From: Prorocentrum cordatum
Taxonomy: Eukaryota; Sar; Dinophyceae; Prorocentrales; Prorocentraceae
Reading direction: 5' to 3'
Assembly (NCBI GenBank): GCA_963575745.1
Contig: CAUYUJ010020704.1
Coordinates: 357,270-421,269, forward strand
DNA: 64,000 nucleotides
Part shown: positions 53,846-63,811 of the stretch, piece by piece
Layout of the letters: every line of letters starts with the position of its first letter
How positions within the stretch are numbered: position 1 is the first letter of the stretch
Notes under the pieces: model-generated
Databases searched by the model: none
The model's input: the letters and a program-made list of their open reading frames with translations, nothing else
What the model was told of the DNA's origin: nothing
Translations under genes and position numbers: made by a program

Positions 53846-55109
53846 TGGCTGAGATCTCCAAGTCGCAAGTCAGACGGCTGCGCTCGGTCTGCTGGAAGTG
53901 CCGAATTTGTTTGTGACCAGGTTGTGCTTGGGCCGCTTGGTCTCATGCTTGTCGGTGCAGCGATGCCAGAAGTGCGCAGGCTTCGAAGTTTTTGCTATCT
54001 TGCAAGTGCATGCGGTCGAGGCTCACGCCCTGCTGCTACGTTGCAGCTCGTTTCATGCAGGATTGCGCTTGCTGTTCGGGGGCGAAGGTCCCTCCTCCAC
54101 ACCCTGACCCGCCCTGGCGTTCTCTCCACTCATCTGTTGCCTGTGATGTACTTTGCCAGGTGTGAGGTCCGCGTGCGCCGTGGGGACACTTCTCGCCTCG
54201 GACGGTTCCCAGACTTCGCAGGACGAATTTTGCAAAAAAGCTACCACCATAAGCGCGCTACCTGTAGGAACTACGGCGATGTTGTTGCGTGCTCCACGCG
54301 CGCATGTCATAAATAGTTGCTACCGTCTGTTTGCCACTCGAGTGGGGTCGCAGGCAGTTCTCTTGTAGCCGTATGGCGCTTGCTTTTCTAACGGGTATGG
54401 TTTCAATCGTTCGTGCATGCGCATTATGGGCCCCAGCCGATGTGACAACCGCCGCCCATCGCTTCCCGCCACTAATGCAACTTACCCAATCAACAACTTA
54501 CCGCGGATTCTTAAAGCTTAACGCAATTCAACAAGATCATGGGGCCCTGATCCAACCTCCGATCTTCACCAGACGATCTTTGATTGAAAGGCCCCACGCA
54601 CACACATGTATCATGTGTATATATAGTCCTTACGAAAAGGGAGGGATGCTTTTGGAGGCGGTCCAGAGGGTTTACACCTTACTCGCCACCTACCTACACA
54701 CGTGTACACGCAGGGCCCACACACACCCCTGGGGCCGACCGCCCGCGGTCCTGGCCGAAGGCGCCGCAGTTCGGACCTCAGGGGCCCAACCAGGCCGCCC
54801 TGCGGACGCTCCCCCCTCGGGCCTCGCTAAGGCCCTCACGCGAGGCGGGGGCCCCCGTATGCACTGTGGCCCCACTTCCACGTTCCTCCCCCTGGTATGC
54901 CGTCTAAGTTCTTCTTCCAGATCCTCCTCGATCCCTGACCCCTCTCCCCGGAGGCTTCTGAAGGGGGGGGGGGGCGCCAAAGCCCTTGCAACCTCAGGCC
55001 CCAGCGAGGACCCCGAACCAGAAGGCCGCGAAGCCCCCGGGGCCCATCCAGGAAGCCTTTGTGAGACCCCTCGAAAGCCACCAAGAAGCCACGCTCCCAC
55101 GAGGGGCGT
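53846..55109. other. citrate synthase 3' flank, no further gene seen
   Basis: Mixed-composition DNA, T/G-rich just after the stop (53890-53960), fits a 3' UTR, but no poly(A) signal is expected or seen in dinoflagellates. A 323-codon frame on + (54331-55302) is Pro/Gly/Arg-rich, lacks a domain and ends in a poly-G stretch; not called. Confidence 0.5.
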
Positions 55110-55220
55110 CCCCACCCCGGGGGGGGTAACATGGCCGCCGACCGCTGGGCGCACCAGCGACGGCGGCTACGTTACCCCTCCTGGGGGGGGGGGGGGGGGG
55201 GGGGGGCAGAATGCTCCATG
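55110..55220. repeat. inverted repeat and poly-G at the downstream end of the YR element
   Basis: GGGGTAACATGGCCGCCG (about 55122-55139) pairs with CGGCGGCTACGTTACCCC (55161-55178) around a 21-base loop. A run of about 21 G follows, and another of 8 G at 55232. It lies directly beyond the recombinase end and may belong to the element's terminal repeat. Confidence 0.75.
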
Positions 55221-55308
55221 GCAGCGTGCGGGGGGGGGAGGCTTAAGGCCGATAGGCTTGAAGGGAGGGGTAGGGATAACAAGGAGCGGATGGCACCAAT
55301 GACGGTTT

Positions 55309-56100
55309 TCAGAGCGAGGCGAGCAGCCCCGCGAACTCCTCGCCGCGCCGCCCCAGCGCGGTCACGCAGGCTGGCGCCAGCGCCTGCTGGGCGAGGACCG
55401 CCAGGCCATCGTTCACGTAGATCCGCGCTGCGCGGTGGTCGTTCCACCGCCCGCGGCGGATGGTCCCGACCACGCCGCCGTGCACCGCGAAGCCGTGGGT
55501 GGCGCCTCCACGCCGCAGGCTGTGCAGCTTGAGCTCCAGGTGCCCCAGGCCGAGCTCGTGGCAGCCGCGCTCGAAGAGGGCGCGATACTCGTAGCCTGTC
55601 CCCTCCAGAGGCCTGGCCGACGGGCTGTGCACTCAGTGCACTCGCATAAGGGGCGAGGATGGCTCTGCCGATGACGGGGCCGTCGATCGTGATGATCTCC
55701 TGGGCTCCCCGCCTCGCGCCTCCCTTAGACCACGGGAGCGCCACCACGCCAGTGAGCGTGCAACTGATGGCGACGTGCTCGGCAGCCATGGCGAAAATTC
55801 TCGCCAGTGCGCATCAAGCAGTGGAAGGCGGCGGCGGTGACGATGTCTGCATCGCGTCGCCCCTGCATCCGCATCCAATGGCATAGTCCCAGCAGCATGG
55901 TGACGGAGAGCGGAGGCGAGCGCCTGGGCATCTCGATCCGGCCCCGCACGCGGAACAAGTGGGAAGACGCGCCTCTGGCTGAGAAAACTGGACGCCGCTC
56001 AGGGTGTCGCCGGCGAGGCTCCGCCCCTTGCCCTACAGCCAGACGTGCCCAAGGTAGACGCACAGTAGCTGATCCATCTGCTCAGCCGTGACTGCCAGTG
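55309..56100 (-). pseudogene. tyrosine recombinase (phage-integrase family), frameshifted
   Basis: Would integrate the element's cDNA through a covalent Tyr-DNA intermediate. Catalytic pieces are spread over three frames: CLMRTGE (first Arg, about 55810-55830), LPWSKGGARRGA (Lys, about 55725-55755), LHSLRRGG with the HxxR box at 55513-55524, GRW (about 55450) and the nucleophile region RIYVND with Tyr at 55417-55419. All five catalytic positions can be seen, but frame changes near 55780 and 55640 prevent one protein. The N-terminal core-binding part (MDQLLCVYLGHVWLQ) lies near 56030-56075 in yet another frame. The last domain of the element. Confidence 0.82.
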
Positions 56101-56242
56101 GCCACCCAGCACTCTGCTGATGCGGTACGAACAGAGAAGCGGCTCGATGATATCGAGTTCGGGTTCGGGGAACACCTCGCTGAAATCGCAACGGCCCCAG
56201 CGCACGTCGCGCGCGGGCCGGGCTCGCCTGGTCGGGATAGTG

Positions 56243-56432
56243 TTACGTCGGGCCTGTCCCCCTACAGGGGTATTTTCGACGAAAGATAAAAAATACAAAA
56301 AATAGTCAAACAATAGTCCAAAAATAGTATGGGGATTATTTGTTGAGTATGTTTTTGCCTTCTTGGGGTATTTTGGGGGTATTTCTAATTTTTCGTCGAA
56401 AATCCCCCCGTAGCGGGACACGCCCGACATAA
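56243..56432. mobile_element. MITE family 4 copy (190 bp), nested in YR element
   Basis: Termini TTACGTCGGGCCTGTCCCCC and inverted TTATGTCGGGCGTGTCCCGC; arms extend about 40 bp to TTTTCGACGAAA. 8-bp target duplication GGATAGTG at 56235-56242 and 56433-56440. The AT-rich centre is unlike the host element. Separates the RNase H side from the recombinase. hAT- or Mutator-like by duplication length. Confidence 0.95.
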
Positions 56433-56440
56433 GGATAGTG

Positions 56441-56700
56441 CTGCAGGCGTCCAGGCACATTGGCGGCTCTTGCGGCTCGGCGCGTCTGCCCGGTTTATCA
56501 CCACGCCGACAGGAGCCGAGGGCGGGCAGGCTGCCCGAGGCCATCTCCAAAGCCTCGGAGGTTGATAGGAGGAGGGGGAAGGAGGAGGACGAGGAGGAGG
56601 AGGAACCCCCTCCCCCTCTCCAACTTATGGTGATGGTGGTGGAAAACAGGCCCATCTTTCTGGAGAGAGAAAAAGAGAGAGAGAGAGAGAGAGTCGGAGG
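56441..56700. repeat. GGA and GA simple repeats within YR element
   Basis: GGAGGA at 56570-56605 and GAGAGA at 56664-56696. They probably expanded in the linker between RNase H and recombinase. Confidence 0.85.
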
Positions 56701-57080
56701 TTGAATGACTCCTACCCTGACGCGTCGATTAAGGAATTGGCCGTTTTCGGCTCGCGAGAGGGCGTCGCGGCCGTCGTTTTTGCGGGTCCAGGTCCGTCGG
56801 TTTCGACCCCAGGCTGTTTTCATTAAGGAGGGGTTTACTAAAGGGAGGTTTGTCCACCGCCGAAAAGCCGCCACCTTGCGAGCCACGCGGTTGAGTTGAA
56901 TACTTCCCGAACGATGCTTGACTAGAACAGCGGTGGATACCTGGCTGTCCAGAACCTGCATGAACTCGCACTCGAGGTTCTTCTCAGCACGAAGGCGCCA
57001 CTTCAAAGCTGAAAGGAAGGCTCTCATCTCTAATTCATTCATTTGCGCGGCTTCACGCCAACTGAACTGCACCGCGGTCC
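56700..57080 (-). pseudogene. RNase H, second part, of YR element
   Basis: Removes RNA from the RNA-DNA hybrid during reverse transcription. On the minus strand SWREAAQMNELEMRAFLSAL carries the catalytic Glu of the ELRA-type helix, and FMQVLDSQVSTAVLVK the following Asp; RSGSIQLNRV and an NDGRDALSRA tail (cf. the NPAD.xSR end of the family) complete the fold. The first catalytic Asp (CSDASPDGGG) is not here but at 58388-58429, beyond the methyltransferase, so the domain is split by it. Confidence 0.85.
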
Positions 57081-57089
57081 TCCACCTCT

Positions 57090-58330
57090 ACCACTTGGGA
57101 TCGATAGGTTGTCGGGGCCACCCCGACGGGCCGAACAGCTGCCCGGTCGAGATCCTCACGTCGCTCCCCTTGGTGCCGGTGGACCTCGTGACATCCAACG
57201 CGAGCGCCTGCCCTGGCGCGAAACCTCGGGTGGTGGTGGAGCTGGTCGCGGTGGCAGGTGTCGACGTCGATCGAAGCTCATCGATGGAAGCCGGGGCTGA
57301 CATGTATCCCCACCTCGTGGCCAGTTGCCCGAGCAGCCAGGCCACGACCTCCACGTGGTACGCATTCCCGAGGAGGGCGCAGCGGGTGAACTCGGCGTGC
57401 TGCGAGTCGTCCTTCAGCACGCTCGACGTCACAGCCACCTGCGTGTGCCCCTTGCGGTAGCCCATGAGCACCTCGCGCGCTCCTCGGCGGACGGCGGGCG
57501 CAGCGAGCCCTGCTCCGTGATGCAGTGCTTCTCGACGTACTGGTAGGGCGGCAGGCTGTAGCCGTCCGAAGCCCACCGCTCAAGAGCATGATCATCGCAT
57601 TGTCGGATGCCAGCTGGCCGCGGCCTGGGGTCCGACCGCCACTCCCTGCGCACGGCCGCGGGGAGCCGCGAGGTCGGGTCGTCCGCTGCCCGCCACTTCG
57701 CACCTGGGACCAGCCACCTGGGCACTGCGCCGGGGTCTGCGTCCATCTTCACCTGCAGCCAGGCGCCATGGTCCACGAGCGCGATCGAGGCGAGCTCCAC
57801 CAGGCTAAAGGAGCACCAGTATAAGCGGGGCCTCCTCATGTGGCACACCTGGCTGGCGCACAGCCGCAGCGGCTTAACCCGCAGCGCCTCGGAAACGGCT
57901 GCTATGTCGCTCTTGTCTGCGGAGTCCATGTTCTCGAACAGGAAGGCCAGGTCCCAATCGTCGAACACCTCCACCACCAGGTCGAGGATGCGAATGACCT
58001 CCTCAAAGAGGCCCGATCGGGATCGTTCAGGCCCTTCCTGTCCACGCTCAGCCTGCCGAGCCCTTGGCATGGGAAGCCCCCCGTGATGAGGAGGCGTCGG
58101 CCCCGCGCGCATCCTGTCTTGATCGTGATCAGCACCTCCTTCGTGATCCCCTTGATGTCGCCGAGCTCCTTGACTGACAGCCAGGCGTTCCGAGCGACCC
58201 TCGAGGCAACTGGGCCGATCTCGGAGGAGATGTGCCACATGGTCTCCAGGCCCAACTTGCCCCAGCTCTCGCGCGCTCCGCCGATGCCATCGAAGAGGCT
58301 CAGCATCACTAACTCCTCCTCGCTGGCCTG
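57090..58330 (-). pseudogene. C5 cytosine DNA methyltransferase domain (in retroelement)
   Basis: Would transfer a methyl group from S-adenosylmethionine to C5 of cytosine. Motif I LSLFDGIGGARESW (58262-58303) binds SAM. Motif IV GGFPCQGLGR has the catalytic Cys (PCQ at 58064-58072). Motif VI reads FENMDSAD (ENM at 57927-57935 where ENV is usual), motif VIII MRRPRLYW (57816-57839), and motif X CALLGNAYHVEVVAWLL (about 57352-57378). Between VIII and X is a long region where the target-recognition part should be (LPPYQYVEKHC). Motif order is canonical. Two frame changes, near 58020 and near 57478 (two extra bases in a CGCGCG run), separate I/IV, VI/VIII and X, so this copy is inactive. The domain sits in pol between the two catalytic parts of RNase H. 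Confidence 0.9.
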
Positions 58331-59778
58331 CCAGGCCATGCGGCCTATCGCCTCCAGCGCCTGCTCGCCTGCTGCCGGGAGTCCCCTGCTGATGCACACG
58401 CCGCCGCCATCGGGGCTCGCGTCGGAGCAGGTAATTTCTGGCGACACGTGGAGGCGGAAGTCGGTGCAGTGGAGGGGTCCCAGAAGCATGATTATCGTGA
58501 GCTCGTCGAGTATGGCAACTGGTACGTACCGTCCAATCACGATGGTCTCGCGACACTCACTTCCACACCCTCTCGAAGCATGCCATGCCTGCCTTGTGAT
58601 GGCCACACGCGGATCCAGCGGCCCAGCATGATTTGCCCGTGTTTCTTGCTGACCCCAGGGCGGCCTGGGACCCACATCGTTGGCGACATGAGCTGGTGCA
58701 CGTAGCCTCGCAGCGGCTCCTTCCGACCCAGCTCTCCGTGGCTGCGGTCTCCAAGCGCCCGCGCCTCGAGCTGCCCGAGCACGCCCTCGGCGGGCACCGC
58801 CGGGGGTCCCGCGCCGCTGGTAGGCCTCGCGAGCGGCTGGCAGCAGCGGGCTCACGGTGCCCTTCCACACGTGGGCATCCTCCACGGACACGTTCTCCTG
58901 GGCCTCTGAGTTGTCGATGTGCACCTCCCACGCGGTGACCTCCTCCGTGTAGGCGGTGAGTGGCGAAGGGCGGTCGCGCCTCCGCTCGCCCTCGCGCGGG
59001 AGCCATGAAATCCAACCCATCGAAACTGTAGTGCTTGCCACGCGTACGAAGGGCACCTCTGGGCAGCCCACCAGCATGCCGGGGTCGAAGGCCATGAATT
59101 TCCTCCAGCACGGGGGCAGCCTAAAGACGCAGAAGAAGCACTGCCTGTCAGAGGACGTTCACAACATGATCTCGTGCGCCGACAGCGCGATGGTCGACCA
59201 CTGTGTGGATAGCGGGAGCTGATTCATGTCCCCTCCAACTACGCGCTGCATGACGTTCGATGGCACCAAGTTCATGATCAGCCTCAGCGTGTGGCCCAGC
59301 GAGCCGTCCTTGAGGGGGCTCTTCCGCTCGGTCCCCTTGCGCACGCCAAACGCTCCGCATAATACTGGCCGCCCACTCACCTGCAGTGTATCCTGCGGCT
59401 CGATGGGCTGGACGAACCCTCGCTCCCACAAGGCTCTCACCTCGGGCGAAGAGAACTATGCACATGCACTGATCCTGACAGCGTCCATCCCTGACCCAGG
59501 ATCGGTGCATATGCCCTCCCCGCCAAGGCAGGAGGGCGTATGCACCGGTTCTGGGCTCAGGACGGCCCTGGCCAGAGTCGGTGTATGTGCATGGTTCTCT
59601 TTCCTCTATCACCAGTCGGGTATAGCCAGGACCCCAGGTAAGTGGACCTGGTTAGTGGTAGGGCCCTGGAGCCCTTGAATTGGCCAGAATCACTGAACCA
59701 GGTCTGCCGCAGCTTGTGTTTTTTCGGGTGGCGGCAGTTCTGGTTAGTGGAACGGGGCGGGGGGGCGTCCCCCAGTAC

Positions 59779-59910
59779 CTTGGCATCGCTCGGACGTGTG
59801 CATTTTTTCTCGGCGAGGACTATCGAGGAGCATCCTCGACCATCTGGCGAAAAAACCTCCCACCATCTGGCGAAAAAACACAGGAAATGGACGTCCGAGG
59901 GATGGCCAGG
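59779..59910. mobile_element. MITE family 2 copy (132 bp), nested in RT
   Basis: Left CTTGGCATCGCTCGGACGTG, inverted right CCTGGCCATCCCTCGGACGT. The inner ATCTGGCGAAAAAAC is duplicated. TAC precedes and follows (GTAC|C and GG|TAC), compatible with a TA target duplication. Interrupts the RT coding region. Confidence 0.9.
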
Positions 59911-60356
59911 TACACATCACTAAACCAAGGTCCACTGAACCCAGTTCTGCCAACGCCCGAACCAGGTGGTGCCACGTCTCGCGGGCGGCCCAGCTCTTCG
60001 CGCGCGGCAATCAGCGGGAGGGCGCGCCCTCTCGGGCAGCAGCACGGAGGGCGGCGTCGCGGAGCGACCGCCTCGCGCTATTTCCCCTCGCGCAGGCCCG
60101 CCGCTGCAGCGGAGGCGGCGATCCCGGGGGGCGGAAGCGCTGGCACCACCTGCTAGGCCAACTTGTTTGGTCCGCGGGTCGAGAGCGCACCTCTTCGGGT
60201 CGAAGCTAAGCGGGCCGCGCGCAGCTTGAATTGGTGAGAGGGAAGCAGGAGGAGGGGCCTCACATCAAGGCCAGGGGGGGCAAAGCCCCAGAGTCAGGCG
60301 GTGCCGAGGACGAAGTACTTGCAAAGGAACGCCTTGAACACTTGCGCGGCCAACAG

Positions 60357-60550
60357 TCGGGGGCGGCAAAGAGGGGGGTGATGACTAGGGGGGGATCTCA
60401 TGGCGGGGGCCATGAGATCTCCCCAGGTTTCGTGCCGCCTCGTCTTGTTTCAATACGTCCCTGGCCCCCCCCCGCGGGGCTGCGCACGTGCCGCCGGCAA
60501 CGATTTGCACCCCTCCCCCTCTTGGACACCCCCCTCTTGGCCGCTCCCGA
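60357..60550. mobile_element. MITE family 3 copy (194 bp), nested in RT
   Basis: Termini TCGGGGGCGGCAAAGAGGGG and inverted TCGGGAGCGGCCAAGAGGGG; 5-bp target duplication AACAG at 60352-60356 and 60551-60555. Contains the dyad GATCTCATGGCGGGGGCCAT plus GAGATC. Confidence 0.95.
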
Positions 60551-61132
60551 AACAGCGTCTCCGCGGTCCCCACTTCCTCACCGTCGTAAGCCACGCGCTT
60601 CTTGGCGAGCTCGTGCGCCCAATCGACGGGGCGAAGCGGGTCGGGCTGCCAGACATGAAGGGCCTGCCAGCATGCACCGCTCTTTCGCAGCGGCGCAGTT
60701 AGAGTAGGGGTGGCTGAGGCCGATGATTCGGAGGTGCACCCACTGCTTGCATGCCACGAGCTCCTGCGTGGTAGTGGCTCCCATCGCGTGTAGCTCATTG
60801 CCACCGAGTGCAAGAGAGGGAAGCCTCGTGGGCATCTCCCTGACCAGCCCCAGGAGGATCTGCGTTACCTCATCCACGGAGCACTGCTGCATGCGCTGAG
60901 CCGCAGGCCCCCCACGCCGCGCGCGGGGCGCAGCTCCCCGCGCCCTGGCCTGCCGAGCGAGCTGCGGGGGGGGGGGCCCGCGCCGCCCCCAGCAACCGAA
61001 GAGCCCGCAGCAGGGTCTGCCTCGAACAACCCGGCCCTCCGCGCGCGCGGGCGCCCACCTGGCCCGGGGCGGAGCGCGGAGGAGCCAGAAGTTCCCCCCC
61101 CCTGGTCTGCAGGTCTCGCAAAGGGGGGCCCG

Positions 61133-63367
61133 TCAGACCAGGGGGGGGGAATTGCCTGGGGCGGCAGCTCGAGGGGGGCGCTGGTCACTTTTGCGACCCT
61201 TCCCTCGGCCCTTCCCTTTCCTGCAGGGCTGCCTCGCCCCCTCGGCCGCGGGGGCCGCTGCCGCTGGATCCACGGCGGAGGCGCTGTCGGTTCGGGCTCG
61301 CTGCAGCTCTCCCCACAGGCATGCTCGCCGCCGCCGCCGGCGCCCGCTGCGGATGGGCCTCGACTGCCTCCACCTGCGGCGCGAAGCCCACAGCGCGGCC
61401 CGCGAGTCGGCGGGGCCGGCCGAGCGCCGCTGCTCGGGCTGGGCGCGCGCTGCGGACTCGGCGTGCCTCGGCGGGCCGGCGAGGCGGGCCGGGGGCCTTC
61501 TGGCTGCTGGCCCCCCCCTGCCCTGGCCCCGCCGGTTGCGGCGGCTGCGCGCCCCGCCGGGGCGCCCCGGCGCCAGAGCGCGGGTGGAGCTCGGCGCGCG
61601 CTCCGGAGCGCGAGCTGGCGCGGGTCGCCTCAGGGCAGGAGCGGCTCCTCGCTCCTCGCCCCCGCGGAGTCCCCAACCTGGCCCCGGCTTCGGATGAGCT
61701 CGTGTCCGCAGCTCGTTCAGCTTCATCTTCGGCATCGCGGCGTGGCGAGCCGCTGCCTGCTGCTCCGCCGTCCCGACGAGCCGTGAGTTCGAGCCGGTCG
61801 CCACGCCCCAGTCCTTGTCGCGCACACTCAGCTCCAGCGCCTTCAGCCGCTGCATCAGCAGGTCCCCAAGCTCTGGAAGCCGCCCCTGCAGCAGCGCGTC
61901 GAGCGCCGTCTTGATGGTGCGCATCGCCTTGAAGGTGTGCACGCTCATGGAGGACTGCGGGTGCTGGCCGAAGAAGATGCTGTTGAGGTGCGCCAACACC
62001 CTCGCTGGCGTGGCCGTGCCGCGCGAGTCCGCCCCCTCCCGCTCCCCTGGGAATCGGGTCATCTCTGATAAGCCAGCTTCCAACAGGGCCCCAGGGTTCT
62101 CTCTGGCGATGTCCTGGATCCTGTTGGCACCTGAGCTGGAGGGGGCCTCGCGAAAAAGCGGATCGCCGTCGTGGTCGTCATCATCCATAATGGGCTCGCC
62201 GCGGCTCTGCCGCTTCTGCGCCGCCACGAAGAGGTCGTGGCGACCCGCACTCTTCCTCTTCAGCGCCTCCTGGAGCTCCTCCACCTTTGCTGCCAGCCGA
62301 GCTGCCTCAGGCGTCGTCGCTGCTGCTCCTCCTGCGGCTGCGACGTCACCTGCTCCGCCGACGATCACGTTGTGCCGCACCCACGGCTCCGTGATGCCAG
62401 CCATGCTGCGAGCCCTGAGCGTGTCCACGTGCAGGATCAGCTTGTCGCCCGCACAGGCCTGGCAAGCCTCGCGCTGGCCCGAGCAGAAGTGGACCAGCGG
62501 CGCATGCGTCCAGAGGTCGTCGAACGCCGCCGTCGCCATCGGAGTCGACGCTCCTGCGAACTCCGCGACGCTGAAGGTGCCGAGCGCGTCGGGGGCCCAC
62601 TGCATGCCAAGTTTCAGCATCGCCGTGCCCTCTGCCATGTCCTGCCCTGCTCGTTGTGCGTCGGCACCTCCACGATCGCACCAGGCGCCGCTCCCACCGC
62701 CGCCAGTGATGCGGGCGGGAGGCTCCTGCCAAGCCACGTGGAGTTCGGCGCTCCGACCCCAGGAAGTGGCAGACCTGCGGGACCTCCGCACCCTGCTCCA
62801 GGCCCGTGCATGCCGCCGAGCGCCGCCGCCACTCCAGGCACCACTGGCACCCCTGGCCCTACTGGTGGAGCGGGCCCCGCCGCGTGCGCAGCAGCCATGG
62901 CCGCTCCAAGCTGCAGGCCGATGCCGCCGCCAGCAGCTCCGCCCGGCACAGCCGCCACCACCCAGCAGAGCTGCGGGGTCGCCAGCCGCTCCAGCCGCCG
63001 GCGCCGCCACTCCAGCGCCGCCCTGCAGCGCAGCCACCGCGCCGCGGATTCCCGCGCCCGTGAGGCGGCAGCTCCGCCGAGAGCCAGCGCGCCTGGGCCC
63101 GCGCGCAGGGCACAGCGCCGCTGCCGCGGGTGCGCCGCCAGGCGGGAAGGGGGGGTGCGCCGGGCCCCGCCGCAGGCGCGCGGCGTGCGGCGCCTCCGCC
63201 AGCGCGCGCCCCAGCGGCTCGGCCCCCTCGGCCTCGTTCTCGGGCGCCACCAGCTGCCGCACCGCCTCGGCCGCGAGCAGCAGGGCCGCCACGCCCGCGG
63301 CCCGCCTTGGGCGGCACGCGAGGGCCTCCTCCGCAGGGGCCTGCAGGAGGAGGACGGCCCTAGGCTC
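61133..63367 (-). CDS. gag-like ORF1 of YR element
   Basis: A stop-free minus-strand frame of over 740 codons, from the edge of the MITE at 63366 to a stop at 61133-61135. The N-terminal third and the C-terminal quarter are Ala/Gly/Arg/Pro-rich. The middle is normal: AWQEPPARITGGG, a Cys/His patch (HFCSGQREACQACAGDK, about 62450-62505), a coiled-coil stretch (ARLAAKVEELQEALKRKSAG), then the best conserved part FPGEREGADSRGTATPARVL, TFKAMRTIKTALDALLQGRL and LGDLLMQRLKALELSVRDKD (about 61800-62060). From memory this last block recurs in dinoflagellate multicopy proteins that precede RT, so I read it as the nucleocapsid-like ORF1. There is no ATG near the upstream edge: the frame continues to the MITE junction and resumes beyond it, so the MITE interrupts ORF1. 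Confidence 0.72.
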   Translation of the reverse strand, partial: EPRAVLLLQAPAEEALACRPRRAAGVAALLLAAEAVRQLVAPENEAEGAEPLGRALAEAPHAARLRRGPAHPPFPPGGAPAAAALCPARGPRRAGSRRSCRLTGAGIRGAVAALQGGAGVAAPAAGAAGDPAALLGGGGCAGRSCWRRHRPAAWSGHGCCARGGARSTSRARGASGAWSGGGARRHARAWSRVRRSRRSATSWGRSAELHVAWQEPPARITGGGGSGAWCDRGGADAQRAGQDMAEGTAMLKLGMQWAPDALGTFSVAEFAGASTPMATAAFDDLWTHAPLVHFCSGQREACQACAGDKLILHVDTLRARSMAGITEPWVRHNVIVGGAGDVAAAGGAAATTPEAARLAAKVEELQEALKRKSAGRHDLFVAAQKRQSRGEPIMDDDDHDGDPLFREAPSSSGANRIQDIARENPGALLEAGLSEMTRFPGEREGADSRGTATPARVLAHLNSIFFGQHPQSSMSVHTFKAMRTIKTALDALLQGRLPELGDLLMQRLKALELSVRDKDWGVATGSNSRLVGTAEQQAAARHAAMPKMKLNELRTRAHPKPGPGWGLRGGEERGAAPALRRPAPARAPERAPSSTRALAPGRPGGARSRRNRRGQGRGGPAARRPPARLAGPPRHAESAARAQPEQRRSAGPADSRAALWASRRRWRQSRPIRSGRRRRRRACLWGELQRARTDSASAVDPAAAAPAAEGARQPCRKGKGRGKGRKSDQRPPRAAAPGNSPPLV

Positions 63368-63557
63368 AAGTCGGGCCTGTCCCCCATACAGGGGGGTTTT
63401 CGACGAAAACTAAAAGATACCCCCAAAACAGTCAACAAATAATCCAAAAATAGTCGGGGGGCTAATTTTTGAGTATGTTTTGACCTTCTTGGGGTATTTT
63501 GGGGGTATTTTTATTTTTCGTCGAAAACCCCCCTGTAGGGGGACACGCCCGACATAA
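63366..63557. mobile_element. MITE family 4 copy (192 bp), nested in ORF1
   Basis: Termini TCAAGTCGGGCCTGTCCCCC and inverted TTATGTCGGGCGTGTCCCCC; inner arms GGGGGGTTTTCGACGAAAA on both sides. CCCTAGGC (extended to CCCTAGGCTC) is duplicated at 63358-63365 and 63558-63565. Removing the element and one duplication leaves the minus-strand frame continuous, confirming the insertion. Confidence 0.96.
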
Positions 63558-63567
63558 CCCTAGGCTC

Positions 63568-63811
63568 GATCCCCCCTTTCAGCCGCGAAAGGGGCGGTCG
63601 CGGCCCAGGCCCACGCGGGCGCGAGCGCGGGAGCGATGCCCCGCGACGGGGAGCGGACGCCTCTCCCCTCAGCCGCAAAGGCTAACCGTGTACCACGGAG
63701 AATAATCCCACAGGGATAATAAAGTTCGGGGTCGCGGGAGGATTATAAATGTTGCCTACCGGAGGCCAGCATGTGGGAGGAGAGAAAAGAGATGATGTTA
63801 AGAGGAGCGAA
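63568..63811. repeat. upstream end of YR element and dispersed repeat
   Basis: 63568-63690 is GC-rich and probably still part of the element. 63695-63760 (GGGATAATAAAGTTCGGGGT, then GG, ATAAA.GTTGCC, CC.GAG, CCAGCA) matches the reverse complement of 33040-33120. Confidence 0.6.

Larger units (their letters stand above)
58380..61130 (-). pseudogene. reverse transcriptase and start of RNase H, YR element
   Basis: Makes cDNA from the element RNA. N-terminal pieces: WAHELAKKRVAYDGEEVGTAE near 60570-60630. Fingers and palm: ALWERGFVQPIEP, GRPVLCGAFGV and RLIMNLVPSN (59255-59284), then an in-frame TGA at about 59159 followed by SSDDRQCFF-type sequence in the active-site region. Motif C appears as WEVHIDNSE (HIDN at 58910-58921) in place of YxDD. 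Thumb-like and connection sequence runs to 58440. RNase H begins with CSDASPDGGGVCIS (58388-58429). Two MITEs interrupt it (59779-59910 and 60357-60550), and frames change several times. Confidence 0.82.
55300..63640 (-). mobile_element. YR retroelement encoding a DNA methyltransferase, decayed
   Basis: Minus-strand order: gag-like ORF1 (63.3-61.1), reverse transcriptase (61.0-58.4), RNase H first part with an inserted C5-methyltransferase (58.4-57.1), RNase H second part (57.07-56.7), tyrosine recombinase (56.1-55.3). RT plus tyrosine recombinase instead of a DDE integrase is the defining layout of DIRS/Ngaro-type elements. Retrotransposons with captured cytosine methyltransferases have been reported from dinoflagellates (de Mendoza and colleagues, 2018, from memory). 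Several frameshifts, stops and four MITE insertions show this copy is dead. Outer ends are uncertain; I found no matching terminal repeats. Confidence 0.85.

Noticed and set aside
54331-55302. A 323-codon plus-strand frame downstream of citrate synthase
   Set aside because: Pro/Gly/Arg-rich, runs into poly-G and antisense recombinase sequence, and has no domain.
60231-60707. Plus-strand frames across 59.6-60.8 kb
   Set aside because: They cross two MITEs and are antisense to the reverse transcriptase.
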